Positions 23,366-38,700 of a stretch of 64,000 nucleotides of DNA are shown in pieces. Each line of letters starts with the position of its first letter. The first letter of the stretch is position 1. This DNA comes from Paragordius varius (lineage: Eukaryota; Nematomorpha): NCBI GenBank assembly GCA_964247055.1, contig OZ176053.1, positions 9,300,001 through 9,364,000 of the forward strand, written 5' to 3'. The position numbers and the translations under genes were made by a program. Under the pieces are notes generated by a model. It saw nothing but the letters and a program-made list of their open reading frames with translations. It ran no database searches and was not told the origin of the DNA.

Positions 23366-24872
23366 TTCATTGTTCATTAATTAGTGAACTCCATTGAAAC
23401 CCTCGCCTTAGTAATTATAATATAAACGTGCTTTATAAAATATATCTCTTTTATATTGATCAGAGCTAGATTGTTTAAATATTTTTGCATAACAATTCTT
23501 GAAAACTATGTCTTGTAAAAAAATTAACATGGATAAATTTTTGAAAAAAAAAATTGTGGAAATCTTTTGATAATTTGTAAACCAGTTTTATCAGGCTCAA
23601 TTCTTATTAATACCATAAGAATAATTTATTTGGTCTTCCCAATAAGAATTTCGCATAATTACGGATTTTCTGATTTTGAAAAAACAAGAAATTATTCACC
23701 CTTTTTTAATATATCTTAAGAATAAAAATGTCTATAATATCAAATTTATATCATTTAATAAAGCGGAAAAATCTCTATCTTTTGAATACAAATATTTTTA
23801 TATAAGGAAGAAAAACAGACATCGGGTATAAACAGTAATAATTATAGGTTTTTTAAATTCACAATTTAAATATTGGTTTCTTCATATGAGAAAAATAAAA
23901 TAATAAGGATGTAGATTAAGTGTCGGCTTTCAGAAACTATTTAGTTTTTGGTGTAATTTTATTCTATCTAGAGTTGTGATTGTTTTTTTTTCTTCATGAT
24001 TACATTTACGATTGCAAAAAAGCTACCATTCCGCCTTTTAAGATTTAATATTAAAAAAAGTTTTTCAATTTTTGTAAATATATTCATTTTTAAAGTTTTT
24101 CACGCTCTATCAATTGGTATATGTTTTGTATACAAAATTATATTCATTGAAAATTCTAGAAAATACACCTAAATTAATATTATTTTTAAAATGGGAAAAA
24201 TCACAGTTTTTAAAAACCTTGTCGGGATTTTTTTTGCTTTTAGCCTACTACAGCATAAGTTATCAGAAACGCAAATAGAATGGTAAAAAACCTTGTCTGG
24301 TGTTGTTTAAAACTGTTACCAAATTTTAAGTATAAATTTAATCTTTATACGATATAATTTTATTTTTTAGATTAGCAATTTAATGCAAAACCTAAATATT
24401 TGGTGGCGATTTGTGTGATATTAAAATTTTACTACTTCATATTTTAAAATATTTTAACGATAAATTATATTTTCCTACCTGATGGCTGCCATTGACAGAA
24501 AAATGATTGCGTTGCATATAATAATAATTACTCCAAAAAAACTATTTTAGTTATTATAATATTATTTTTGAATATAATGCTTGTGTGTCAGAAAACTTTG
24601 ATATCTAAAAAGTGAAGCGTCTAAAATGCAATATTTGAAAGGATAATCGTATTTGATGAAACTATGCAACAAAAGGATTAGGGATTTTATAAAACATAAC
24701 ATTTTTTATGTAAAAACTTTAGTATATTTATTTTTTATTAAAAAACATATAAATAACTCATTGTTCCAAAATTACGGACAACATTTTTAACTCTAAATTT
24801 GGTGTACCCTCTCTATGTATAGAATTTAAAGAAAATATGAATTTCCTGGTCAATGTAAATAATCGTTTAAAT

Positions 24873-25204
24873 CAAAGGTCTCCAACATGAGGCCCTCGAA
24901 AAAAAATTTCAGCCCGCGAAAAAAATAAAACTAAATCAACGCAAAATATTATCATTGAAAAGGGCTATTTACAACTAAGTAACATTGATATTCCTTAAAC
25001 GAACTAAATATTTCTTTCCTTTTGACAATGAAGTAGAAAAGATTTTTATAAAAAATAGTATTTATTGTGATAGTAATTTTTTTAGAGTTTTTTTTATGTT
25101 TGGAATCTAATAAAATATTTATTATTGGCCATATATTTTTCGAATGCGTTGAGATGTTTGAGCTAAAAATGCGGCCCGAAAATAAATTTGTGTCGAAACC
25201 CCTG
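24873..25204. mobile_element. hAT MITE, GCGGCC family, perfect 8-bp target duplication
   Basis: Starts CAAAGGTCTCCAACATG, ends AATGCGGCCCG...GAAACCCCTG, and is flanked by identical octamers GTTTAAAT (24865-24872 and 25205-25212). Non-coding. It lies between the tail-to-tail genes NHE-B and NHE-C. Confidence 0.8.
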
Positions 25205-25212
25205 GTTTAAAT

Positions 25213-26765
25213 AACTTTAAATCGTCGACTCATGCCTTAAGCAAGGAATAGCAAAATAGAGAAAGCATATGGAACTCAAATTGAAGTTCCATTATTAACA
25301 AAATAATTTAAAAAGTGTATGTATGTAATCTCTATTAAAAAATGAGTTTGCGTGTAGAATGTTTGAAAGCATTTGCTTAAAAGGTCTTTTGAATAGATAA
25401 ATATAACCTCTCGATTAGAAGCATGTTTTTATGATTCCCTTAACACCTATCTTTGTGATGATTGATACAAATGCAAATGTTCTAAAATTAACTTAATATT
25501 TATAGTTTGATAGGTTAATGGAACTATTTTTGTCGTCGAAAATCTTAAACAAGCTGGATACTAACTTGTATTTTTTCTTCCTGTTTAGCCAATATATACA
25601 ATTTTCTGTGTAAATTCCAAGATTATCCATTTTATTTTTTAATTTTTAGAAAGAATATGCATACTTATTCATGATGGGTCAAACACAATTTTAAACATGA
25701 TTAGCACACTTCATTCTTTAATTTAAATGTGATTACACATTATTTATCCTTTATTTTTATTTACAATGGAGCTTCATATTGAGCGAATCATTTATACTAA
25801 ATTTTAATTTTTTCTGTTTATGAAAAAAACTTGAAATTATTATATAAAATAGAATAGCCTCAAATCACAGTGAACATATACAACGTTTTCTCTTGAGGAA
25901 ACCGATAATCGAGCACTAGCTTTATGGCGAAGCAATGAACAAATATTAGCTGTCGGCCCTCCCTATAATACAATTATTTGGTTAAAAAAATTCACCTAAT
26001 GGTTTAGCGCTATGTAAGTGGTATTTGATTTATTAGATTGAAACTATGAAGTAAAATGTGAAACCGTCCGTCAACAATAATCAAAAATCATTTTTCCTTT
26101 ATTTACTTATTATAACACAAAAAAATTGATTTTGCCAAAAATTTATATTGAATAAATTGGTGGTGGATCTTTAGAACTATTACATAAAAACGTTATTTTA
26201 TGATTTGCACTGATCCATCAAAATAAGTTTGTGCTGATAATTAGAGACCTATGTAATATAATTAATCTTTTTGCACAATGTTAACTGGTAACATTTTAGA
26301 AAATGATGAGAGGCTTTATTAACTTTTTTTTAATCTTCTTAACAAAACCCTTATTTTTTTCTTAAGCGGGAAATTATAGAATCGGTAATTGGTGGTTAAT
26401 AATGTTTATCTGTAACGTAAAATATCAAAAGTTTTATATAAATTCAAAACATTTTTAAAAAAACTAATAAATTTATTTTGATTACATATTTAAAACAAAA
26501 ACTCTTCGCAATAGTCTCTATTAATGGCGGAAATGGTAACATCGAACGCTAAACATAAATATTTAATTAGAATGCATGGACCAAAGTAGATGGCTACATT
26601 TATTTTGCTATAGGTTTAGTAATAACACATAAAAGAATTCTGTGATTAATAATTTACTAATATTTATATAAATAAGTTTTTTATAGATATACATGCGTTC
26701 AAATACAAAACTTTAAATTAATCTACAAATGTATAGAATAAGGCACCAATCAACATAAATAAATT
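25213..26765. other. Spacer between NHE-B and NHE-C 3' ends
   Basis: AT-rich, no gene seen. On the minus strand an AATAAA hexamer lies at 26604-26599, about 165 bases after the NHE-C stop codon. It is a plausible polyadenylation signal for that gene, though such hexamers are common at this base composition. Confidence 0.35.
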
Positions 26766-29700
26766 TTATAATTGATCTTTTTGCAAGGTGTCTGTAGATG
26801 GGACTGTTGAGGTTGATGGTTTAGAGCTAGTCGATTTTATAGAATTTGTCCGATGAAGGTCATTTTTATTAACGGGCGGTGGTTTAAACGTGATGGCTGG
26901 TACATCGTATATAGAATCCCGTTTAACTAATGGTGATGTTGGGGGCATATCTAATAATTTTTTAAATTTATCTGTCAATTTTTGTATTATGTTTAGGTTA
27001 AAAATTTTTAATAAAGGCGCAAAAATATTGGTTAATACCAGTAACAGATGGAGTGGCAGATAGAAATGATGCGGGAGAATCTAAAACAGATGCATCATCA
27101 AGTTTCCCTAATTATAAAATACAACTGTATAATGATAATTATAATACGAATCATTTTAGTAAAAAAAACTTATAGAATATAAAAACCAGCAGCACATATA
27201 TGAGTAATAATAATAAATAAATGATATGGAAAAGAAACCTTTTGCTTTCATAATTTCTTGATTGCTTATTGGTGGTTTGGGGTTAGGATCCAAGATAGAT
27301 GGTAAATGCGCAGGTGCGTTGGAATAAGCATCACTTAGCTTTCTAGGTGGATTGGGCATTTTTTGGGGCGTTAAAGCTGGGGTTTTCCATGGCAATGCCT
27401 TTTCCGCGATGGTTAAAGATTGCCTTGGTATTTCAGCATCTTCAGGCTTTTCGGATTCCGTGGCATTATTTTCGTCTCCATCGGTTTTTTTGTCCTCGCC
27501 AACATCTACTAATTGCATATCTTTTTCAATAGCTAGTGATTTTGGTTTTGAAGTTGACACTCCACTCGTGTCTTTCAAAATACCCTGAGGAGGTGGTGGC
27601 GCAATGATTTCCTCTTTTTTCATAGGTGTTGGTGTAGCGGGAGGTGGGGGCTAATGTGGTATAAAAGCGAAAAATAAACTTGAAGTTTTATTATTCATGA
27701 ACAAATGCTTTTTGAAATTTATAACCTTTACCAAATGAGGATATTTATATGTCGTTTTCACAGGGCACAAAATATAAGGGTTAAAAAAATATTCTGATTA
27801 CCTATAAAAAATGTATCAGTATTATGGTGCTTTTGGTATTATATGGCTTATGAGTGATTTATGAAATTTATTTGCACTTTCATGGTATTTTCCCCATAAA
27901 ACTCGCAAAATTAGCTCACATGTCAAATAAAAAATTTTCGGTGAAAGCTAAATGCCACATTCCAAACATATCATTAATATATATCATAAACCATATTTAT
28001 AAATCAAAACCACATTTATATTTTAATTCGTACTCCGGAATTCAAAAATTTTTGGCCCCATGGATTAGTTATTTTTAATTAAGGCGAAAATGCCGAGGTG
28101 AGCGATAAAAATTTAATACATGCTAGATTGTGACATCAAACATGAATTTTTTTTAAAAAAATGGATATTTTGCTCTAAAATTCAAATTTTGGTAAATATT
28201 GTAGAAGGGTACTTGATGGTATTTTAGCATGGTGGAAACGTTAAAACGCTTTAATTAAATACCACCTTTCTATATAAATTCGAGGATGCTAAAACATTTC
28301 AATCACCTCATTCTGAGGTGATAGATATGTTCAGCATTATTGAATAAAAAGGTGTTTTTCATATATTATAGGTTTTTATATTGTTTCCACTAAAAACCAT
28401 GAGGCAGGCTTCAACAAAATTAGACTTAGCAAGGTATTTCTTATTAAAAAATTATGTCGTAATCTACCACTTATTAACAATTTTATCTCGCAACCTAGGC
28501 ATTTTGTGATTATTTTGAGAGAACTAACCCATTTTGTAGGGGTCCAAAAATTTGCGTATTTTTGGAGTTTACGTATAAAATTATTAATCTAATATAAATC
28601 TGGTTTAGCTTTTTAATCTAGATTTATGATTTTTGAATAGAACATTTAGCATACACTATAAAATATTTATCATAAGGTGTGCTTTTGCAATCTTTGCAAT
28701 GAAGCAATTACCACAAACGTGCAAATAACTTTCTTAAATTATTTTTAAGCCCCAAAACAAATAGCTCCATAACATTTTTCGAATATCTATATATTTCATC
28801 GAACTATTTTTTTGTGTACATTGTGTTTTTAATTATTTTCGAGTACCTTTGGTACAATGGATGGAGGTGTTGTCTCATTTTCATTAGTTTCCTGGTCTTT
28901 GAGCAAATGCTCATTTTCTTGGTTTTGATTAATTGTTTCTTTGTACATTGGCTTTTCTAGTTTTTAGTGTATAAATTTAATTCAATTTAAAACATAAACC
29001 TTAGTTCAAAAAATTATATCATGGTAGCGAAGAAAATTTAATATAGTTACAAGTCGACAAATGTTTAGTTGCGCCTACAAATAAAAATTTTAACTTAATA
29101 AAAAGAAAATGCCCATATAATTTCTAGCGTAAAGCAATAAATGGCAAATAATCCTTCATATATCTATTAATACCACTTGAGATCATGGCACTTAGATGAA
29201 CATCGCCTAATTCTATCTTTTATTGAAGTCTTTTTGGCAAACGATTAGGGAAGGCAAGAGTAAGAAAAATTATTTATAACACTGGAAAAATTCGTGAAAA
29301 ATGTGTTACGAAACATATATTTAAAAACTTCTTTATAGTTTATCATAAATTTAACTTGCGTCTTTTGGAGTTATGGCCACCGTAACTTTTTTCCCTTGAG
29401 TCGATGGTACTGCCTGAGTGTTTGTAGGGCCTCCTGATTTAATTATCTCACCATTTGCCATATTAGGCAATAAGGGAGTTGCATTTGTAGATGGAGGCTT
29501 TAAAGTTTGTGGCTGTTGTTTTTGCAAAGGAATGTCCCCATTAATTTTTATGGTAGGTGGATGTTTAGCTGGGCCAGCTGCAAAAAATAAGCCCTCTTCC
29601 TCTCCACCGCTGCCTGCATCTCCCAAATGACTGCTTGGAGATAAATGCGTTGGAGAACCCGTAAGAGTCATAGATAAGCGTCTAAGAGCTCCGCCGATAC

Positions 29701-32700
29701 CACTAAATTTGGATTTAGTCGATGACCCGGAAATAATGCTATCTGTATTATACAACAAAAAAATAGATTGGAAAGGGAAAAAATATATTATTCTGTAAAA
29801 AAAATTCAACATTCCGTGATATAACGGTAAAGTTAACGAAAATAGGCATTAAAGAAAATAAAGCTACGGACTTCCAAAAAAGTCTATATAGAACATGATC
29901 GATTCCTAAATTTACCATAAATATCTTATTTCCCGAATTTTGGCAGCATATAATCAACTAAAAATATTATATAATGAAAAAAACGCTTAAATAATAATTT
30001 AAAATATATTGCGATAAAAACTTTTTATAATAGTATCAATTATAAAAAATTTTAACCAGAAAGAAAAATATTTTTTTATCAAACGATTATCAACACTTCC
30101 TTCATTATCTTTTTGATATCAATTACATATTGGGGTTGGTTTTGTACCCCAGAACTTAAACTGTGAATAAACTAGTGTGTTGAAAATATTTTGTCAAAAT
30201 TTAATTATCAAAAACATTTTCCTAAACTTCCAGTCCGAAGATGGGATATCTTCAAAATCCATTGAATAAAGAGCTAATTTCAAAATTAATTATCAAATGA
30301 CACCAATGCAATTTAAACCCATTATAAAAGTTAATACATTTTTAAAACATTAAATAAATTTATCCTGTTGTATAAGCATTTAAATAAGTTCAAAGAAAAA
30401 ATGGCGGCCAAGAGATTGAGATAAAATATTGTTTACAAATATAAATATTCAAAAATTGAACTTTGCATATTATTTGGCTTAATATTGAATAGATCGCTCA
30501 AAAAGGTATAATTGATATGTAACAAATGACTTTAACAATAAAGCGAAAGATAGAATGATTATATAAAGGTTGTAAAAAAGGATCCCACATCTTTTATAAT
30601 ATATTTTAATCAAGATTATTTGTGTAATTATAATTCTATCTTTAAATTTTTAATAAATCCAAGTCAATATGTGCTGCACTAAATCATCCATATTTAGATC
30701 GTTATATTATAATCAAACCGTTTTTTCCAAGTCGTTTTTTGTGCGTTTTTGCTCTAGTAAAGGACGTGGTGTTTTTTGTTTAGCTGTGTATCTGTGTTGC
30801 GGACTAGGTTGACCAGATTGTGGTGGATTATTATCGAAAAGCATGTGCCGACTATATTTTTTAACCTGCAATAATCATGAATGTTTGTTAGAAAATCAAA
30901 TATTTTTAATCCAAAATAATCGTAATAAAACTTACGGTATGCATCTGGCGGCAAAAGATATAATAAATGGAATTAAAAAATTTATCTATTAATATTTGAC
31001 TAAAAATATTAATTTTATACAATTTTAATACATTATTTAAATAAGGTTTAAGCTACCAGGGAGAAATTGGAAAGAGCATCGTCAAACCTGTAATAATTTC
31101 ATATTTTAGTGCGTTTTTTTACTTTTTGTTATTTAAATAAACTTTGAGAACAGTACCACAATTTGTTTTGCTAAAATCGAGCATTGATTCTTAAATTTTG
31201 TCCAAAATTTAATTAAGTAAAAATCATAAAATATACTTTTTGCCTGGGTTGGTACATCATGTCCTCAACTAAATGATGCCATTTGTCAGTCTCTTCACGG
31301 TTAAAATAAACCGGATCAAGATGTGATGTGTCAATAATCGGCATTTCTCCAATCGCTTGTTCTTCATTTATCATTCTTTATATTTTAAAAAAAAATAGGA
31401 TATTTTTGAATATGTTAGAAACTAAAAATTAATATCTCTTTTTCTAGGTAATTAAAGTATATTATTGCAAAAATTACGATAAATCCTTTTTGTAAGCATG
31501 AATATCTCCTCCATGTTCCTGGATGTATTCATTAGCATCCCGAAGGTTTAACTTGGTACAGACTTCTACCAATTTATTTTCACGGGATGTTGGCATACGT
31601 TTCATTAAGAACGGTTTGATATATTTGGTTTCCCATAATTCAAATCTTAGATTTTAAAAAAGCATTTAAATTACATTAGATCATCCAAAACATAATAATG
31701 TAAAAACATAGTTTTGTTTAAAAACTTACTGATCTCGAACACGGTTTCTCCCTTTAGCACCAATTAAATCTTCTATACCCACAAGTAAATGATCAAAACA
31801 CTACAAAATTTTATTAGCTATATAAAAAATACCCGTTCAAAAAGAATTTCCGTCATATTTTTATCCTTTGGAGCGGCTTTTTTGACTTGTAAAAACTCTA
31901 CCAATGGCCTTATCGTTAAACCCTAAAATATGAAAAAATAGATTTAGACAATATCCATGTTAATAAACCTATTTTTTAAAATTAATATATTCTAAACCAG
32001 TGTAATTTATTAGACTTAACTTATAACCAAAATGTGAAAAACTAAATTTAAATTATATCCATATAGATAAACCCTATATTAAATAAATTATGTTTTCCAC
32101 CATTCTTAATTTAGTTAACACTTTACATCTCATATGTAATCAAAAAATTCACCCGTATAATTGGGACATAATAATTAAGAAATATAAATGAAATACTCTA
32201 TTCAACATAAATGTTTTCGTATTAATAAAATAATATATTCCGATAATTTCTTAAACCTGAAAAAACGATGTGAATATAACAATGACCACAGTAGTCGTCA
32301 TAAACATGCGTTTAGTATGAAGTCCCAAAGAATCTTGATCTAACAACATTGCCAGTGAAAAGGATATAGCACCACGTAATCCACCATATATCAAAATAAA
32401 AATGTCAACTTTGTTCATTTTAACTAGGCGTCTCCGATTAAGGAGTGGTATTATCAACAAAACACCTGTATATTGCAAAAGCGGTAAATAAATTATTCTA
32501 TCTATATTGGTAAATAATAATTATTGAATTCTATTGATCTAAAACCAAATATTTTGCCATAAAAATGAAAGTTTTAAACGGTTACGGATTTCATAGTTTC
32601 GCTTAATATTCCTTTTTTTGCGCAAAAATTCCTTAGTTTGGGGTTGAATGGGTATGATTTTGGTTCTATATTTCACATTTATAGTAAGTCTAATTTACAG

Positions 32701-35700
32701 TGTGAAAAAATACCCAAAAATAATTTATAAACTACAAGATTTTGTGTGCTACTTTCCTAAAAAAACTAAAAAAAGAAACTAATATAAAAAAATAAGGTTA
32801 ACATCTATAGTTAATTGCAAATGCTTCCAAAAAACGCACATGGTTTCATTTCCCCTGAGAATATTTATGTTGTATTTTGTACAAAATATTCTCTGTATTT
32901 AGTTATGTTACCTATTGCACGATATGACAAGCAAAATACTATGGAACAAAGTGTAAATGCCGTATTCCAAACGTGAGTATCCACGACTGTAGATAAACCA
33001 AGGAAAAGAAATATAATGCTTTCACACATACTACTGAGTAGCTTCATGGTATATTTGACAGAAACGGTCGATTTTTCAGCTATATTGGCTTCAACATATT
33101 TGCGCATAATTAACCCACAAAACACAATTCTATGCAAAATATAAATGTATTTCTTACAGAGCTAAATGATTTAAGAATGAACCTATGTGACTTTAGCAGT
33201 GAATTTGCATTGTTTAAATTAATATTTATAAGTTCTCCATATAAAAATTATTTTTCTATATTAACTTTCATAAATATTGGATATCATTAAAATAATTATT
33301 CAAATTAAAATTTACTCATTAAAACCTTTAAACACCCTCATCAATAATGACAGCAGTTAAATATTTTAATTTATATTTATGAGTCAAAATTAAAAAATAT
33401 ATATTAATTTATATAATAACTTATTTAACAAAAAACTATGGAAATATTGTACAAAAATTTGTTATATTCTCAAATGTGATTTAAAAATCAATATTTACAA
33501 GCCAAAACGCAATGTATATTCTAAAAAAATTTTAATCATATAAGAAGAATCAATATGTTGTATATGATAAAATATATTACGCTAAAATTCCCGAAAGCTT
33601 GAACATGTCCGCCATGAGATAGGAGACGTAAGCCAACAGAAATATAAACAGTGGTTCAATTACAGTTACCTTTTCAGTATATCTAATTTGATATGTGTAT
33701 TAAAATTATGTTTTAGTAATTACTAACTATGAAAATATGATTAATTTAATATATATTCGAATTAATTATCATTAGTTATAAAATCTCTAAAATCCTGTAT
33801 AATCCCTAAAATTAAAAAAAGACATAAGATTGTCTCATCTCTCTTTTTCAACGGATTTATGACAATAAAAAAGTTTTTTTTCCATGTTTCTAGATTTACA
33901 AAGAGTGCATTACATACTTAGTTAGCCAACTTGTGAAGAATGCAAAAAGGCTACCAATGAGTGTACCACCAAGTGCCACGACGAAAAATGATATAACACC
34001 ATAAACAATATCTTGAGTTATTATATTGCGAGGACCAATTTTGCTATATGTACCAAACATATTGTATAGCACCTAAAAAATATTACAAATATATAAATAT
34101 CATCAATAAAGTTCATTTGAAAAAAACTATGATAAATGGTTAATTTTTTTGTCAAAAAAAATAAAACTGTACAACTAAAACGTATCTAAAACTTCTGATA
34201 CAGGAAAACATTTTCTTATCCGTTAAATTTTTTCTTTTGGCGAAATTAATTCTCATATGAATTAATTTAAGTATAAATTCTCTTAATTAAAATATCATTC
34301 AATCATTTACTTACAAAATATTAAATATATTCTTTTTGTGACCACTAAAACATATAACTAAGCCAAATTTCGCTAGATTATTAAATTAAATACAACTTAC
34401 AACGGCAACACCGTCGTTTAATAAGGATTCTCCAAACACTACGATATGTAGGACCTCATTTACTTGGGCTTCCTCAAAAACCGCTAAAATAGCGACAGGG
34501 TCTACAGCAGAGATCAAGCTACTGAATAGCAAACAATGTAAGAGAGGCAAATGGTATCCATACCAACCTAAACGCACAAATAAATTTGTGTAATAAGTTG
34601 ATTTGTTAATACTTGCATAGGTTAAAAACTGATGAAATTGCAGATATAAAATGTTTTGCAAAAAATATTCTTATTAACAAATTTTTTATTTATAATCTAT
34701 ACATTTTAAGTATTACAACTTAAATCTGTTTAAAGTTTTAGTGGCATTTCTCCCCCATATTATGGGCTAAAGTGGGTAAAAATGAACCTATTATAAAAAG
34801 TTTTTAATTTATACATATTAATCTTGGACGTTTGAACATATACACGACCATGTGATCATTTATTATAATTCAGGCAGTGATTTCATAATATACTATCACA
34901 AATCATTGTATACAAAAATATAGATCCTCTAACGTTTTTAATATTAATATATTTGTTTGCAAAAAACTAACCCGCCACAGATACGGCATACAGAGAAAAC
35001 CCGACCATTAATGTGTTCCAAAGAGTGCCAACCACAGCCAATAGTAAAATGGTACCGATATTTTCAAAGAATGGTCTTCGAGGCATAAAATACCCCGCTT
35101 CCAACACGATGGGTGGCAGCAAGAATAAAAAGAAAACGGACGTTGACAAGCTATAATCCAGATCCTCTGAGCTGGAGAAGAATAAAATCATTCCAGTCAA
35201 AACGCCAAGCATAATTAACATACATGATTCGGGTATGTAGGATGCCGGTTTATGAGACAAATGAAAACCTAATTAGGAAAAATTATTTTTTACTTTTTTA
35301 TTTTTTCAATAACAAATATGCATTTCCTGGCCAACTTTTACCATTCTCAAAAGTAAGGACCTAAATTGGATAATTATTACGGACCCGTGGAGGCTTTAAT
35401 TTAATCGATCGCAAGGCCTAAGGCTGACATTGATGATATAAAATTGTGAAGTTAAGGGGCTCAAACCTATACAAAAAAGCAATCGGACGCCCTGACCACC
35501 CTACTAAACCAATTAATAAGTTGTGCTATGATAATATATCAATCATACAATAGTGTGCTGTGACCAAGGTGTGTATACATGTGTATATTATATGCAGTAT
35601 AAAATAACGATTATAAGGACAAAATCTTAAAACTAGAAAAATATTTTTTAAAAAAGACAACCATATATTTGTTTTAAATAAAATTCATGTTTTGGAATGC

Positions 35701-38700
35701 ATAATATAAAATAAAGCTATAAATTTAGACAGTTAATTATAATTCACAATCTTAACATAAAGGTTGTATTAAAAAAGAAAAAATGTCTCAAAAAAGTGCC
35801 TTTCGGTTTTTGACGTTTTATCTTGATATAAATGATAAAAAATTACATATTTTTCTTAATTCCATCAATAACTACTAGAGAAAGAATATAATGTACATTT
35901 TATGGGATAATTATTTATTAGCTATTTACATAAACGACTTTCAAATACATTTCGGAAGTTTTATGTCCATTATTTTGATAGAACGCCAATTTATGAAGGT
36001 AAGGCAGACAAAAAGTAAAAACTAAAAAACAAATATTTTTAATAGCCTTGAAACCTTGATATTTTCTACATAAACTTTATGATTAGAATTGTGAAATGTC
36101 TAATTAGTAATTAATTTCTCTATTGCAACAAAAAACCATAATAATTACAGTGTGCACATTTATGCAGACTTTTCACATAATTATTGGTCATCTTGTAAAA
36201 CACTAGTGTGTTATAAAACAAATTTTAACCATAATCTAATAAATAAAGTAATGTAATATGGGAAAAAAATGTTTAATTTAAACATTTTGTCGTTTTTTGC
36301 CATACACTACTGTGTTGCCAATCTACCAACTACAATATGAAAAAGCCAGCATATATGTTCATACTATATAATCTAAAAAATTGAAAGCAGGGGCGTACCG
36401 ATGGGGGGGCAAGGGGGTGCATCATGCCCCGAGCGCCGTTATTTAGGGGCGCCTAAATAATTTTTTAAAATTAAATTTTAATTATGCAATAATAATAAGA
36501 ACTTTCAAATGAGATTTTTCAGCAATTTAGGTAATAATCCCTATAATATATACTCTATTATTCACCTAATTAGTACCATTGAATAAATTAGTATCATATA
36601 TATATATTTAATAGATTTAAAATTTATATGACTGTGCTGTCATATCTATGGTGTTTAGGTTACAAAGTTTGCATTTTCTTTTACTAAATTGTTTTATTGG
36701 CTTTAAAGAAAAGGGGGGAGGGGCGCCATAAAAGTTTTATACCCCGGGCGCCGCAAATGCTCGGTACGCCACTGAGATTAAGTCATGGTTGTCTTAAAAA
36801 AATATTTGTCTCTTGGTTTTTATACCTTTTGTCTGATTATTTTATTTTTTAACTGGTATTCATTTTAACAAATAAAATTATTATTAATTGTTAAATATAT
36901 TGTACCTTTTCCACCTTAAATGCCGGTTTATAAGAGAGAGAAGAAAAATAAACTATTTCCCATTCAATCAAACATTTTCCCAATCAATAAAAACGGTTTT
37001 ATAACTTTTTCTTATTATGAGCATACTAAAAAGTATATTATTTTTTGTAAACATAAAAATTTACTTTTTTTTATTTTTTTAACTTTATTGTGCAATCATT
37101 AAATAACTGATATGATTAATTTATTAAGTGTATTTTTTTTGCACCTCAAATTTAACCTCAAACATTTCACCACCCTTAAACTTGTAAAATTCCCCTTTAA
37201 ATCTTTCTAATTACTCTAAAAATAATTTGGGTAAGCTAAATTAACTCACAATTGAGATTAGTCATTTTGGCATAGTTTATTATTATTTTTGTTTCCCATA
37301 ATAAAGTATTGTTTTGCTAAAACTTTAATTTAAACATTAAGCCATTTGAAAAAAAATATAATTAATTTTTTAAGATGTAAGGAAGAAAAATAAGGATGTA
37401 CATACAAAAATCAAATATTAATCTCAATTATAATTTATCTCAAAATTATCCATATTTTTTTTAAAGATAATTTGAAAGATAAAGGGAAATTCGACATGAA
37501 GGGTTAATGAAATGTTCGAGGAATTTCAAGGTGTAAACAAATTAAACCTTAAAAATCAAAATTTTATTAGCTTAAGTCATTTAATGATTGCGCAATAAAA
37601 AAAATAAAAAAAAGCATTAAATTTCTGTTTTCAATAAATAATATTCTTTTTGGTATGATCTTAATAAAAGTTATTTATATATCTCATTTTGATATTTATT
37701 ATCAAAAATAAAGTCGTTTTTCTTGAATACCATAATGCTTCGATTGACGGGGAAATCGTTTCAATCGACTAGGACAGAGAAATCATTATTGACTGAGAAA
37801 ATGCTTTTTTAGACTGGGAAATGGTATATAAAACGTAATTCTAATTTTTTAATGTACACCCTCTTTCAAATAATATCGGCGGCATTACTAAATGTTTTAA
37901 TACTCCACTATAACCAATTGGTATAAGATCCCCATATTCAACTATTTTACTGTTTCTCATTATATTGGTATATATTCAGAGATTAAAACCTGGACCGAAA
38001 CCTTTAATTTTTGAGTAACCGTTCAGAGTTTAAAGAAATAAATTGGGAAAAATTTAACCATTATATCAAAAATCGTGCATGATGGTCACTCCAAAGTAAA
38101 AGCCAAAAGCTTTTGTTATTACATTTTATTTATAAACTAACATACCAATATTAAGTATATTATTTGACCATTGGATGGCTTTTAGACATGAAAAGAAATG
38201 AATAATTTAAGTAGAATTAGGTGACCCGTTAATATATTTTAGAGTAAAAGGAATGTACTATTATTGATTTTTACGTTTAAATAAAGTGTCTTCTCATAAT
38301 GTATTTGTACTAGTGAGATTTTTAAATTTAGATTTAATCAATATTTAAATTCTTTTCATTCAATAAAATATAGTAAACTATTTAAAGTGATAAGATATAT
38401 GAATTTAACTATTAAATAATTGTAAAAATTATTTTAAAAGGTTTATTTTAAACGTGGTAAGCGACAATTTCAAAGTGTTTAAGCTTACCAACAATAATAG
38501 ACAATATATTTCGGGATTGTATAAATTTACAGAGAGATGGACAAAACAATAATCCAGAACCTACTAAAATTTTACGATCGATAAAGGAGTTAGTTAGTTA
38601 TCTTTTCTGATGATGGAATTATTAGATAATAGCCATCCTGACAAATTTGTTGAATAAAACATTTTTTACGTAATATAATTTAGTTATATCACCACGCTAA

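Noticed and set aside
26766-26780. C-terminal KDQL of NHE-C as an endoplasmic reticulum retention signal
   Set aside because: The NHE tail is cytosolic in this family, so a lumenal KDEL-type signal would not act there. The match is likely chance.
27347-27588. Plus-strand open frames opposite the NHE-C tail exon
   Set aside because: They are antisense to an exon supported by phase and composition. No family resemblance of their own.
28205-28400. Possible inverted-repeat element with GTGGAAACG / GTTTCCAC ends
   Set aside because: The matching ends are short and interrupted, no target duplication was seen, and no second copy was found in the window.
36920-37102. 60-codon plus-strand frame in NHE-C intron 1
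   Set aside because: Lys/Phe-rich composition typical of AT-rich chance frames; no motif or splice context.
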